Positions 9,621 through 18,209 of a DNA stretch of 64,000 nt are shown one piece after another. The stretch comes from Thermogemmatispora tikiterensis (GTDB lineage Bacteria; Chloroflexota; Ktedonobacteria; Ktedonobacterales; Ktedonobacteraceae). The notes under the pieces were generated by a model. The model was not told the origin of the DNA and made no database searches. It saw only the letters and a list, made by a program, of their open reading frames with translations. Within the stretch, counting starts at the first letter, position 1. Every line of letters starts with the position of its first letter. Both the position numbers and the translations under genes were made by a program. Location: NCBI RefSeq assembly GCF_003268475.1, contig NZ_MCIF01000002.1, forward strand, positions 1,240,629 through 1,304,628. Direction: 5' to 3'.

Positions 9621-11138
9621 ATGGCACGGATTGTAGCCATCACCTCATGTCCCACGGGCATCGCCCACACCTTTATGGCCGCTGAGGGTCTCCAGCGCGG
9701 CGCCGAGGCTCTGGGCCATACGATCAAAGTCGAGACTCAGGGATCGGTCGGCGCCCAGAATACCCTGACTCCCGAGGAGATCGCCGCCGCCGATGTGGTG
9801 ATCATCGCTGCCGATACCAAGGTCGACCTGAGCCGCTTCAGCGCGAAGACGGTCTATGAGACCTCGACCAGCGCCGCCATCAAGGACGGCCAGACAGTCA
9901 TTCGTGAAGCCCTCGCCCGCGCCGAGGCTGCGGCTGGTCAGGTTGGCGCGAGTGCGAGCGGCGCATCCAAGGCCGAGTCCGGAGAGAGCAGTGGCTATCT
10001 GGCGCGAGTCCAGCAGGCCAAGGCGGCGCAGGCTCAGGCCCGTCGTGGTCCTTACAAGCACCTCCTGACTGGCGTCTCCTACATGATCCCCTTTGTTGTC
10101 GCAGGCGGTATTTTGATTGCTCTGGCTTTTGCCATCGCTGGCTATCGTATTGCCTTCTACGATACCTCCAATTTGACTACCTTGACGACTGGCTTCAGTG
10201 CCAATCCGCTGCAATCGGTAGGGGCGGCGCTCTTCGTTATTGGCGCTAAGGCGGGCTTCCTGCTCTTCGTCCCCATTCTCTCGGGCTTCATTGCTTACTC
10301 TATTGCCGACCGGCCTGGCATCGCCCCAGGTATGATCGGCGGAGTGCTGGCCAGCCTGACCGGCTCGGGTTTCTTGGGCGGCATCATCGCCGGCTTCCTG
10401 GCTGGTTATCTGGTCTATTGGATGAACCGCAGCATTCGCCTGCCCAGCAATCTCGCTGGACTGATGCCGGTGCTGATCCTGCCCTTGTTCGGTTCACTAA
10501 TTGTTGGCCTGCTGATGCTCTATGTGGTCGGTACCCCGGTCGCCTTGCTGAACCAGGCTCTGGTCAACGGCCTCAAGGATCTGCAGGGAGCCAATGCCGC
10601 CGTGCTGGGGCTGATCATTGGGTTGATGATGGCATTCGACATGGGTGGCCCGGTTAACAAGGCGGCCTACGCTTTTTCGACGGGCCTGCTACTCGACGCC
10701 CATAACCCCGTCTATCTACCGATGGCCGCGGCTATGGCCGCCGGAATGACGCCGCCTCTGGGGCTGGCTCTGGCGACGTTGCTCTTCAAGAACCGCTTCA
10801 CTCCTGACGAGCGCGAGGCTGGCAAAGCCGCCTGGGTGCTGGGTCTCTCCTTCATCACAGAAGGCGCCATCCCTTTCGCCGCCAATGATCCGTTCCGCGT
10901 TATTCCTTCGATTATGGTCGGCTCGGCAGTGACCGGCGCGCTCTCGGCCTTCTTCGGCTGCCAGCTTCACGTGCCTCATGGCGGGATCTGGGTCATGTTC
11001 TTGCCAGGCGTGGTGGGCAATCTGCCGCAGTATCTGTTGTCGATTGTGGTGGGCACCCTGGTGACAACAGGTATGCTCTTCGTGCTCAAGCGCCCCATCA
11101 CAGTTGAGCAGGAACGGCTCGAAGCCGCTCTGGCCTGA
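9621..11138 (+). CDS. fruA: PTS fructose transporter subunit IIBC
   Basis: A 505-residue membrane permease that imports fructose and phosphorylates it to fructose 1-phosphate. Residues 1-100 form the IIB domain with the phosphocysteine in [18 protein letters not shown] (Cys10). An Ala/Ser-rich linker follows (100-145), then the IIC domain with about nine membrane segments beginning at [20 protein letters not shown]. The IIC signatures [15 protein letters not shown] and [17 protein letters not shown] are present. There is no IIA domain; it is supplied by the EIIA-HPr-EI fusion upstream. AAAGGAG at 9607-9613 sets the start. Confidence 0.94.
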   Translation: MARIVAITSCPTGIAHTFMAAEGLQRGAEALGHTIKVETQGSVGAQNTLTPEEIAAADVVIIAADTKVDLSRFSAKTVYETSTSAAIKDGQTVIREALARAEAAAGQVGASASGASKAESGESSGYLARVQQAKAAQAQARRGPYKHLLTGVSYMIPFVVAGGILIALAFAIAGYRIAFYDTSNLTTLTTGFSANPLQSVGAALFVIGAKAGFLLFVPILSGFIAYSIADRPGIAPGMIGGVLASLTGSGFLGGIIAGFLAGYLVYWMNRSIRLPSNLAGLMPVLILPLFGSLIVGLLMLYVVGTPVALLNQALVNGLKDLQGANAAVLGLIIGLMMAFDMGGPVNKAAYAFSTGLLLDAHNPVYLPMAAAMAAGMTPPLGLALATLLFKNRFTPDEREAGKAAWVLGLSFITEGAIPFAANDPFRVIPSIMVGSAVTGALSAFFGCQLHVPHGGIWVMFLPGVVGNLPQYLLSIVVGTLVTTGMLFVLKRPITVEQERLEAALA

Positions 11139-11190
11139 ACCGCCAGCTCTTGCCGGTCCAGCGAGCCGGAGAGGAGAAGCCCAGTCGCCT

Positions 11191-11233
11191 GGGGTGAGAC
11201 AGCGGTGGCCTCTGCCAGCGGCTGTCTCACCCC
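11191..11233 (+). terminator. Hairpin terminator after fruA
   Basis: A perfect 13-bp stem, GGGGTGAGACAGC paired with GCTGTCTCACCCC, with a 17-base loop, 52 bases after the fruA stop. Only a weak T-containing tail follows (CTTCGTTG). It also separates fruA from the inverted pseudogene. Confidence 0.65.
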
Positions 11234-11349
11234 TTCGTTGACAGGAGAGAAGACCACACCTCTACAGCGCTGATCAGCAGCAGGCTGCTTCTGTCGCGGT
11301 GAATCAGGCTCATGCGATTTGACTGGACGTCCTTAGAGCAGAGGACTGT

Positions 11350-12200
11350 CAGGCTTCAGAGCGGCTAGACCTGCCCCAGCGTGGCTTTGACCAGATACAC
11401 CGGTCTGATCCTTGACCCGTCGTACTCGTCCCTACCAGGGCACCGGTCGGAAGATTAGCGTAGCGAGCGAGTAGGGCGGGAGAAGCAGCGCGCGCTGCCG
11501 GACCACGGCACTGCTCAATACTGATAGCTACCCTCTCATCTGCAGAGAACACGATGCTGACCCTGATGGTCCGATCAACCGCCTTCACGAGGCGAATCAA
11601 TGGCAATGCATTGATGGCACAGGCCACTGGTCCCATTGCCGGAGGCTTCGTTGCCAATCTCCCAAAATTTGATATCATAGTGATGGGTGACGTTGGCATA
11701 CCTCACCCAGGCAACAGCCTCCTGGGACGTTACAGCGCCGCAGTGGACAGCGATGACGGGGATGGCTTCTACTGGCGCACGACCTGCATGAAGCGGAAGC
11801 GGTCAACGGTGACTGGTTCGGCATCGGTATCGCCAGGCTCAATAGTCTTGCTCGGCTAGTGCAAGACACCCGCGGTCGAACCATCCAGGTGGCGCATGAC
11901 CTGCACGCCATCTGCTCGTAGGAGGGCAGGCACCTGGGAAGCAAGAAGATGCCCATCTCAGACGGCTTCGTTGGCACCAAAGGCGACAGACGCCAGGAAA
12001 CTCACCGTCTGTCGCAGCGCTATGCGAATGTCGACCACAACCGCCGTGGTCGCAGCCCTGGCTCCAATCTCTTCCTGGCTGGATGCTTCGGCCTCTACCG
12101 TGGAAACGCTGGAGAGACTCAGTAGCAGCAGAGCCGCAACGACAATGAGCTTTAGCCAGCTGCGCTGGACCAGCTTCGAGGAGATGCACTTCCCTGTCAT
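11350..12200 (-). pseudogene. Decayed secreted glycoside hydrolase (clan GH-A / arabinofuranosidase-like)
   Basis: The minus strand keeps an intact N-terminus with a signal peptide (SWLKLIVVAALLLLSLSSV, then an Ala-rich cleavage region). It then reads FGANEAV, a stop, DGHLLASQVPALLRADGVQV, and a second in-frame stop after GVLH. A frameshift near 11765 is followed by EAVAWVRYANVTHHYDIK and FWEIGNEASGNG. That last block is the typical acid/base NE motif region of clan-A glycosidases. Both stops fall where related proteins have Trp (TGG to TGA or TAG). A further frameshift gives LIRLVKAVDRTIRVSIVF; the remainder is shortened and unrecognisable, so the 3' limit is uncertain. Family placement is by remembered motifs and is approximate, but the decay is seen directly. 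Confidence 0.8.
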
Positions 12201-12346
12201 GCTCTCTCTTTACTGGTTGCCTATCCGTCAGCCCGCTCTGCTCGTTCGCTCGTCTGCCCGCCCGTCATGCACTATGACGTGCCTGGCATCGCCTCTCCGA
12301 CGACCGACAGAAGCGTGAGGTTGTTTGCCTTCTTTTTGCAACCGTT

Positions 12347-12364
12347 ACCGTAATCGTTTACGTA
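12347..12364. promoter_or_regulatory. LacI-family operator
   Basis: ACCGTAATCGTTTACGTA is an imperfect palindrome with a central CG and the same GTAATCGTTTAC core as the fru operator at 5833-5848. It sits just downstream of the minus-strand promoter of the glycoside hydrolase pseudogene and about 270 bp upstream of the second LacI-type gene. Confidence 0.65.
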
Positions 12365-12368
12365 GGTA

Positions 12369-12397
12369 GATATATTAAGAAGACTTTTGATTGTCAA
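12369..12397 (-). promoter_or_regulatory. Promoter of the glycoside hydrolase pseudogene
   Basis: On the minus strand a perfect TTGACA (12397-12392) is followed after 17 bases by TATATC (12374-12369). It points at the pseudogene start 170 bases away, and the operator at 12347-12364 lies immediately downstream. The signal remains well formed although the gene is broken. Confidence 0.65.
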
Positions 12398-12437
12398 GAG
12401 TGGGACATTAGCAGGCAGGATGGAACCGTCGGGATGC

Positions 12438-12466
12438 TTGTGCTTATGCTGGCGTTTCGGTATACT
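12438..12466 (+). promoter_or_regulatory. Candidate promoter of the second LacI-type gene
   Basis: TTGTGC at 12438-12443, a 17-base spacer and TATACT at 12461-12466. The gene start is 171 bases downstream. Confidence 0.45.
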
Positions 12467-12636
12467 TATCTCGTAAGCAGGTAACCGAAGCAGGTCACCT
12501 GTGATCTCTCACAGAGTAGCGCAGGAACCCGGAGCAGCACAGCAGAGTAGAGACGACATGAGGGCAGGTTTCCATCGGCCTGCCTGCCTTGAGGCAGTTA
12601 TGTTCCACAAGCAGCGGAGGCGAAAAGCAAACACCT

Positions 12637-13746
12637 ATGGCCCACAAAGTTACGATACTCGATATTGCACGCCTGGCGAAGGTCTCCACGACCACCGTCT
12701 CGCGTGTCCTCCATAACAAGCCGGATGTCGACCCGGCGACGCGCGAGCGCATCCTACGTATTGTTGAGGAGCAAGGTTTTGTACCCAGCATTACTGCTGC
12801 CGGTCTAGCCGCTGGGCGCAATCCCCTGATCAGCGTGCTGGTGCCAGCTCTGACCTGGCCATTGATCCCCGAACTGCTGCTGAGTGTGGCGTCCGTTGTC
12901 GAGAGCACCTCTTATGAGATGGTGCTCTACAGCATCAGCAGCTCCAATCACGAGCGAGACTGTGGCAAGATCATCGACCGTATTCTCGCCACGCGGCTGA
13001 CCGCCGGACTACTGGCTGTCTTCCCGGGCCAATCCAGCCAGCACCTGACGCGGCTGCGTCGCCAGGGCTTTCCGGTTGTGCTCATTGATGACCAGAGTCC
13101 GCCGCCAGAGGGCATTCCCTGGATTGGGGCCGACAATCGGCGTGGGGCCTACGAAGCCACGCGTCACCTGATCGAGCTTGGTCATCGGCGCATCGCTCAC
13201 ATCCAGGGGCCGCTCAAATACTGCGTTTCTCACGAGCGCTATCAGGGCTACTGTGACGCGCTCCAGGAGGCCGGCCTGGAAGTCGACCCCTCGCTTGTGC
13301 TGGAGGGCGATTTTATGCCCGCGGGCGGTCAGCGCTGTGCCCTTGCGCTCCTTTCGCGTCCCGCCAGCGAGCGGCCCACAGCGATCTTTGCCGCCAGCGA
13401 CTACATGGCCTATGGCGTGATCGCCGCTGCCGAAACGCTCGGTCTGCGTATCCCCCAGGATCTGGCCCTGGTCGGTTTCGATGACAATCCAGCCTCGGCC
13501 CATGTGCGGCCCGCCCTGACGACAGTGCGACAGCCAGTACACGCGATGGGCGAGCAGGCTATCAAACTGCTCTTGGAGATGATCGAGCAGGAACAAATGC
13601 CGCGACGCCGACGGCAGACCCTGCCTGCCACAGCCGAGGAGTCGCCGCGTGAGGCGCCGCGCATTGTTCTGCCCACCAGTCTTGTGATCCGCGAGTCCTG
13701 CGGCGCCCTGCAGCGCCATCCCTCTGCGCTGCTCCCAGAGATCTAG
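12637..13746 (+). CDS. LacI-family transcriptional regulator
   Basis: A 369-residue repressor. The helix-turn-helix is VTILDIARLAKVSTTTVSRV (residues 5-24), followed by a hinge and a sugar-binding-type effector domain ending in the conserved LALVGFDDNPASAHVRPALT segment. The ATG at 12637 is chosen because the HTH domain begins right after it. A GGAGG lies 16 bases upstream, further than usual; a TTG start at 12589 would add 16 residues with no domain support. It faces the decayed glycoside hydrolase gene, and a LacI-type operator lies between them, so that gene was probably its target. An Arg/Pro-rich insertion near residues 325-345 is unusual for the family. Confidence 0.9.
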   Translation: MAHKVTILDIARLAKVSTTTVSRVLHNKPDVDPATRERILRIVEEQGFVPSITAAGLAAGRNPLISVLVPALTWPLIPELLLSVASVVESTSYEMVLYSISSSNHERDCGKIIDRILATRLTAGLLAVFPGQSSQHLTRLRRQGFPVVLIDDQSPPPEGIPWIGADNRRGAYEATRHLIELGHRRIAHIQGPLKYCVSHERYQGYCDALQEAGLEVDPSLVLEGDFMPAGGQRCALALLSRPASERPTAIFAASDYMAYGVIAAAETLGLRIPQDLALVGFDDNPASAHVRPALTTVRQPVHAMGEQAIKLLLEMIEQEQMPRRRRQTLPATAEESPREAPRIVLPTSLVIRESCGALQRHPSALLPEI

Positions 13747-14141
13747 CTGGCCGCTTACTCGCTCGCGCCTATTGTGGCCCTCTTATCCTGTCTGGTCTGT
13801 GTCGGCGCTTGCTGCTGCCTCAGTCCTCTTGCAGCAACCTCCTGCCCGCAGGCGGCGCCGACCGGACCAGCTTACACTCTCCTCTTGTGGAATCAATCCC
13901 GACCTTCGGCCTGGCACCGGCAACTCTCTTCTCGATCGCCTGGCCCGCTCTTCCTCGCCATCCTTTTTCTCGATCTGCTGTCACTTGACCCCCCCGACCG
14001 CGCCCGGTAAGATTCTTCTCGAAGAGAACCACACCCCCCGGCAGGACGTGTTTTCTGATAGAGAAGCGTTTTCTTTTCCAATGGCTGAAGGGAAGCAACC
14101 TTCCCGCAATACCGGGGAGCAGAAATGATAAGGAAGGCCCG
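13747..14141. other. Intergenic gap without recognised features
   Basis: These 395 bases hold no convincing gene, palindrome or near-consensus promoter. The last 10 bases carry the AAGGAAGG-type ribosome-binding site of the next gene. Confidence 0.5.
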
Positions 14142-14900
14142 ATGAATACACCTTTTGTCTTCGGCTGGCAGCAGCTCTTGCTTTTTGCCATCGCACTCCT
14201 TGGCCTGGCCCTGCTTATCTACGCCATCCACGGCGTGGTCCGTGGCGAGAAGGTCTATTACCGTCAAAAGCATCCCTACCGCAGCGAGAAAGAAGCCTGG
14301 GAGCACGGCTGGTATGACCATCCCCACCGACGCTTCTTTCGCTATCGACGGCGCTATCGCGTGGGGCACGGTCTTGGGGGGCTGGTTCTGTTGTTGTTCG
14401 CGATCCTGCTGCTCTGGCTGACCTCGCTGATGCAGACTTATATTGGACTGACCGGCGACATCAAGGTGGCCCAGGTCCGGGCTCACCCTGTTGCTAATAT
14501 GCCCCACACCATGAATGTCGAGCTGATTCTCTATGGCCAGGACGGCAGCCAGCTCTCGGATAACTTCTACATTGTGGCCGGCGATGAGTGGATGCTCCAA
14601 GGCGACATCGTCAAGTACCCGGCCTGGCTGAATGTCCTGGGCCTTCATTCGGGTTACAAGCTGACGCGCCTGGAGGGGCGCTTTGACGATCCCAATCTGG
14701 AGGCGAACGCCAAGCACACGGTTGTGGTCCTGAATGGGGGCGATGATAACTTCTTCCAGACGATGCGTAATCAGCAGGGCAGCTGGCTCTCAAATTTCGT
14801 GGAGGCCTCTTACGGCAATGCCGTTTTCAATCCAGCTGATGGCAGCTACGATGTCTTCGTCTCCCAAACCGGCCTGTGGGCGAAACGCACGTCCTCTTAG
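14142..14900 (+). CDS. Two-helix membrane protein with extracytoplasmic domain, unknown
   Basis: A 252-residue protein. It has a membrane segment at residues 10-32 (LLLFAIALLGLALLIYAIHG), a basic and aromatic cytosolic loop rich in Tyr, His and Arg (EHGWYDHPHRRFFRYRRRYR), and a second membrane segment at 75-98. A soluble domain of about 150 residues follows, probably outside the membrane. That domain contains GDEWMLQGDIVKYPAWLNVL and NGGDDNFFQTMRNQQGSWL. GGAAGG lies 6 bases before the ATG. I do not recognise the family and infer no function. It is convergent with the following hydrolase gene; a weak hairpin (GGCGAC/GTCGCC, 14956-14974) lies between them. Confidence 0.75.
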   Translation: MNTPFVFGWQQLLLFAIALLGLALLIYAIHGVVRGEKVYYRQKHPYRSEKEAWEHGWYDHPHRRFFRYRRRYRVGHGLGGLVLLLFAILLLWLTSLMQTYIGLTGDIKVAQVRAHPVANMPHTMNVELILYGQDGSQLSDNFYIVAGDEWMLQGDIVKYPAWLNVLGLHSGYKLTRLEGRFDDPNLEANAKHTVVVLNGGDDNFFQTMRNQQGSWLSNFVEASYGNAVFNPADGSYDVFVSQTGLWAKRTSS

Positions 14901-15046
14901 CTGAGGCGGATCGAACAGGGCTGAGCCAGGAGAGCGCCGCGACGAGAGGGTCTCTGGCGACGAGGTTGGTCGCCTGTCCCCGAGATTTTACCACCGCCGC
15001 AGCGCTCCCCATCTCGATCGCACCCGTTCATGCACTGTCTCCACCT

Positions 15047-15874
15047 TCAGCGCCGGCGCGAGAGGGAAAGCACCAGCTCGCGGGTCGTTTGCCAGGCTGA
15101 CGAATGGGGATCGATGAGAGCAAAGTGATCAACGCCAGACAGCTCGACAAGTGTAAGCCGATCGCCCACAGCACGGGCGCGGGCTGCGTAATCGCGGCTG
15201 ATCTCTACAGGCACACGATCATCTGCCGTTCCATGAATCAAGATCTGGGGGACGCCGAGCGGAAGTAGAGCTGCTGGCGAGGCCAGGTGATAGCGTTCTG
15301 GCACATCATCGGGGCTGCCTCCCAGCAACTCAGACACGGCATCACGTCCTAGATGGCGACGCCAGCCGGCCTCTAGATCGATGACCCCCGCCAGACTAAC
15401 CGCTCCCTGCAGGGGTAAGGCACCCTCACCGGCAAGCAGCGCCCGTTCAGGGCCGGCGACCCGCTGTCCGAGGTGGGGCCGCGCCGCCAGCCAGAGGGCG
15501 AGCTGTCCTCCAGCGGAATGGCCCACAGAGACGAGCCGTTCGAGGTCAAGATGATAGCTCCGCGCCATCTGCCGCAGGGCATCCACGGCCTGGGCGACGT
15601 CCTGCAGCGTGCCTGGCCAGCCCCCTCCATCGTCGCCCAGGCGGCGATACTCTATATTCCAGGTGGCCAGACCGTGGGCCGTCAGATCCTCGGCCAGCCC
15701 GTGCATGAGAGAGAGATCATAAGGATTGCGCCAGAAGCCGCCATGAATCAGGACCGCCACGGCATGAGGTCCTGGAGCAGACGGCAGACGCAGTTCGCCA
15801 AAGTGTAGAGGCAAGGGGCCATAGCTCAGGCGCATCACTGGTGCTCCAGGGCTGGATGGGTCCGTCATGCCCAT
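15047..15874 (-). CDS. Alpha/beta hydrolase (esterase, formamidase-like)
   Basis: A 275-residue serine hydrolase. The oxyanion-hole motif HGGFWRNPYD near residue 45, the nucleophile elbow GHSAGGQLALW near 125, the acid residue in HGTADDRVPVE near 220 and the His in GVDHFALID near 250 form a complete catalytic set. HGGFWR resembles the HGGYWR of kynurenine formamidase-like and BD-FAE esterases, but substrate cannot be set from sequence. The start at 15874 is chosen because GGAGG precedes it by 8 bases; a frame to 15997 is open but lacks such a site. speH follows on the same strand further upstream, separated by a strong terminator. Confidence 0.85.
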   Translation of the reverse strand: MGMTDPSSPGAPVMRLSYGPLPLHFGELRLPSAPGPHAVAVLIHGGFWRNPYDLSLMHGLAEDLTAHGLATWNIEYRRLGDDGGGWPGTLQDVAQAVDALRQMARSYHLDLERLVSVGHSAGGQLALWLAARPHLGQRVAGPERALLAGEGALPLQGAVSLAGVIDLEAGWRRHLGRDAVSELLGGSPDDVPERYHLASPAALLPLGVPQILIHGTADDRVPVEISRDYAARARAVGDRLTLVELSGVDHFALIDPHSSAWQTTRELVLSLSRRR

Positions 15875-15983
15875 TGCTGCTTCCTCCCGCTCGCAAGATG
15901 AGACAGCCCCACTTGGGCCGTGCACTTTCTCAGGATAGCAGACGAACTGGCCTGGAGACAAGCCGGGACCTATCAGACAAAAC

Positions 15984-16016
15984 GAGGAGCTATCCACTTG
16001 TCGCAGATAGCTCCTC
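15984..16016 (-). terminator. Terminator of speH (minus strand)
   Basis: A perfect 11-bp stem (GAGGAGCTATC with GATAGCTCCTC) and an 11-base loop, followed on the minus strand by GTTTTGTC. It lies 75 bases after the speH stop and separates it from the hydrolase gene. Confidence 0.75.
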
Positions 16017-16090
16017 AGCCGGGATGGATACCCGGACGAGACTGATAGTGAAGGGCCGTGGAGCCACTCCCCGGCCTCTTGTCCTTGCCT

Positions 16091-16552
16091 TTAGGACACC
16101 TCCGTCGTCAACCTGGATTCGCCCAGGGCTGCCTGCCTGGCACGACGGGCCGCCATCGCTTCGGCATAGCGCACCGGATCAGGTGTGTCCGGGCGCAGTG
16201 AGCGCGTGGCACGGACTACAAAATGGGCCTCAACATCCTCCGTCTGGAACATCTCTTTGGCATAGGCAATGGCATCCTCCTGGCTGAATTCCTTGCAGGA
16301 GCAGATATCTATATCGACCTCGCCGTACTCGGGCCAGGCGTGCAGGCTAATGTGGCTCTGGGCAATGATCACAAAGCCGGACATGCCGGAGTCGAGCGGA
16401 TTCGGTGTCTCGATGTCGTAGAGGTGCACCGGACTCACCTTCTCCATCCCCACCCGAGCCGGGAATTCGTCCAGCACGCGCCTGAGCAGCGGCTCACTGG
16501 TCAAGAGTTCCCGTTTGCAGCCGTACAACTCCAGCATTAAATGCACAAGCAT
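16091..16552 (-). CDS. speH: S-adenosylmethionine decarboxylase proenzyme
   Basis: A 153-residue prokaryotic AdoMetDC, which makes the aminopropyl donor for spermidine synthesis. The proenzyme cleaves itself at the Ser in AQSHISLHAWPEYGEVDID; that Ser becomes the pyruvoyl cofactor, and the adjacent His and Glu match the family. DICSCKE carries the catalytic Cys region. The ATG at 16552 is chosen since GGAGGAG lies 7 bases upstream and the conserved domain (MLVHLMLELYGCKRELL) starts there; an upstream ATG at 16603 would add 17 unconserved residues. The C-terminal 30 residues (Arg/Ala-rich) extend past the usual domain. No spermidine synthase gene is visible nearby. Confidence 0.92.
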   Translation of the reverse strand: MLVHLMLELYGCKRELLTSEPLLRRVLDEFPARVGMEKVSPVHLYDIETPNPLDSGMSGFVIIAQSHISLHAWPEYGEVDIDICSCKEFSQEDAIAYAKEMFQTEDVEAHFVVRATRSLRPDTPDPVRYAEAMAARRARQAALGESRLTTEVS

Positions 16553-16676
16553 CGGGCTACTCCTCCTGTAGACGTCAAAAGTATGAAATCTGCGAGTCTT
16601 CACCCTTACTCGGCCCAGACTGCCAGGTTAGCGACTCGCTGCAATCAATTCAAGTGCCGTTTTGAGCACAAGTGAT

Positions 16677-16682
16677 ATTATA
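16677..16682 (-). promoter_or_regulatory. Candidate -10 element of speH
   Basis: A perfect TATAAT on the minus strand, 125 bases upstream of the speH start. No good -35 is present at 17 bases, which leaves it uncertain. Confidence 0.4.
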
Positions 16683-18209
16683 CGGTAGCAGGTCAACGGA
16701 ACCACAAGGCGACTGCTGTCGCGGCCCAGCCTGCTGGCTCTCTCCTCTCAGAAGAGGAGCCTCAAAGCCGACGCTGAACCAGAAATGCATCCAGCTCCCA
16801 GATGATGACTAAGGGGAGCCGCTTCATTGGCCTGCCTCCTCATTTGAACTAGTAATCGAGTACAATCGTTACAGTATCACTATGTTTGAGCTTAAGTTGC
16901 TCTCCATCCGTAAGCAAGCGCGCCTCGATCACTGGCCAGCTCAGCCCTTCAGCTGGAACCAGCTGGGGAGACATGGGCAGACACGTTCCCCCGAGCAAGC
17001 GAACGGAAAGAGATCAGCTCAGCAGTTTGGGGAGGAATGGCGGGCGCTGCATGGCAAAAGGATTAACCGGGGCGCAGAAGCCCAGAGCCACCGCTCCCCA
17101 GCGCTCAACAAGCCTGGCGACGAGAGAGCCACTTTGCTGCCGCCAGCCACGCAGCGCGTCGGTCGCGAAGGTGCTTGCGTGGAGGCAGCCAGGCCCTGCT
17201 GGCAAGACAGATTACCAGCAAATGGACCGCCTTGGTCCAGTGGACGCAGTTGATCGTTGCGCTTGTGCGTCGCTCAGGCTCAGGCTTGGCAATCCGCCAG
17301 GCGATCATCGCGGTAGAGAGCGGCCTCTCCAGGTCACGCCCACTATCCCGTGGGCCGCCCAGCTGCGGTAGTAGAACATTCAGTTGCTGTACCAGGAGGA
17401 AGCTGGTCATTGGCTCCTGGTCAAAGACCCGCGCCTTGAGCACCAACAGCCCTCTCCTTAAGGCCGTGCGGATCTGGCGCCTCCTGATCACGATCATGCC
17501 AGAGACCGAGGTAGGCCAGACCCTGCCACTGGCGCAGGCGCTCTGCTGCGGCACCCTTCGAGCTGGCCAGACCTGAACCTTGGTGGTGAGGTCGCGGGCT
17601 TTCTCCTGTCTCGCCGCTCTCAGCGGCTGAGGGAACGCGGGGTAAGCAATGGCGTCGTTCCTATTGAGGATGAGCGGCTGTCGCTGTATGTCTGTGCCAC
17701 ATGCCGCGCTTGCTACAAAGAAACGTGCTGCCTCCTGCCAGCACGCAATATGATCAGCTTTAGCAAAGTGGTGGTCACTTGCTACTGCTCTGTCTGCCTC
17801 TAACTGCCGCCAATAAGGAGACAGAGGAGGACAACTCCACCGATCGGCGTGGAAGAGACGTTCTTCCGACTGCTCAGATTGCTCGGATTGCTCAGACTGT
17901 CCGGCTTCCTGGGTCGCTGCGTGATGACCGCGCTGGGTCTGCTGCCGACAATGTGGACTCTGCTGGGCCATAGCTGATAGTACTGCCAATCCTTTCCTTC
18001 CTGGTCGGGTAGGTAGTGGTGCCGGACTCCGGCAAGCCTGACTTTCAAGCAGGCACACATGTAAATAACTTGCTCTTTTCGAGCCAGGCATAGGGGCCTG
18101 GCAAAGTGAGCGCCGCAGAAAGTCCTTCTGCCCTCTTGCTCTTTCTGCCAATGCGTCTGGCCAAGTAATGAGCTATCACGCGACTGACGCCTGAGCACGC
18201 CTGGCCAGC
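16683..18209. other. 1.5-kb stretch without a convincing gene
   Basis: Open frames exist here, including a 348-codon minus-strand frame (17105-18151). Their products are full of Arg, Ser, Cys and Gln, show no family motif and no ribosome-binding site, and compete with other open frames. Some minus-strand fragments (for example WQGLAYLGLWHDRDQEA and QEPMTSFLLVQQLNVLLPQL, in different frames) look protein-like, so an old decayed gene is possible but not shown. Confidence 0.4.
17871..17897. repeat. Short tandem repeat, 9-bp unit
   Basis: Three near-identical copies of TGCTCAGAT (TGCTCAGAT, TGCTCGGAT, TGCTCAGAC), with a degenerate fourth after them. It lies in the gene-poor stretch. Confidence 0.6.

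Noticed and set aside
11554..11859. A 101-codon plus-strand frame over the pseudogene
   Set aside because: The minus strand has recognisable glycosidase blocks at the same place, so this is a shadow.
17105..18151. A 348-codon minus-strand frame in the gene-poor stretch
   Set aside because: Low-complexity composition, no recognisable domain, no ribosome-binding site. Kept only as part of the description of the region.
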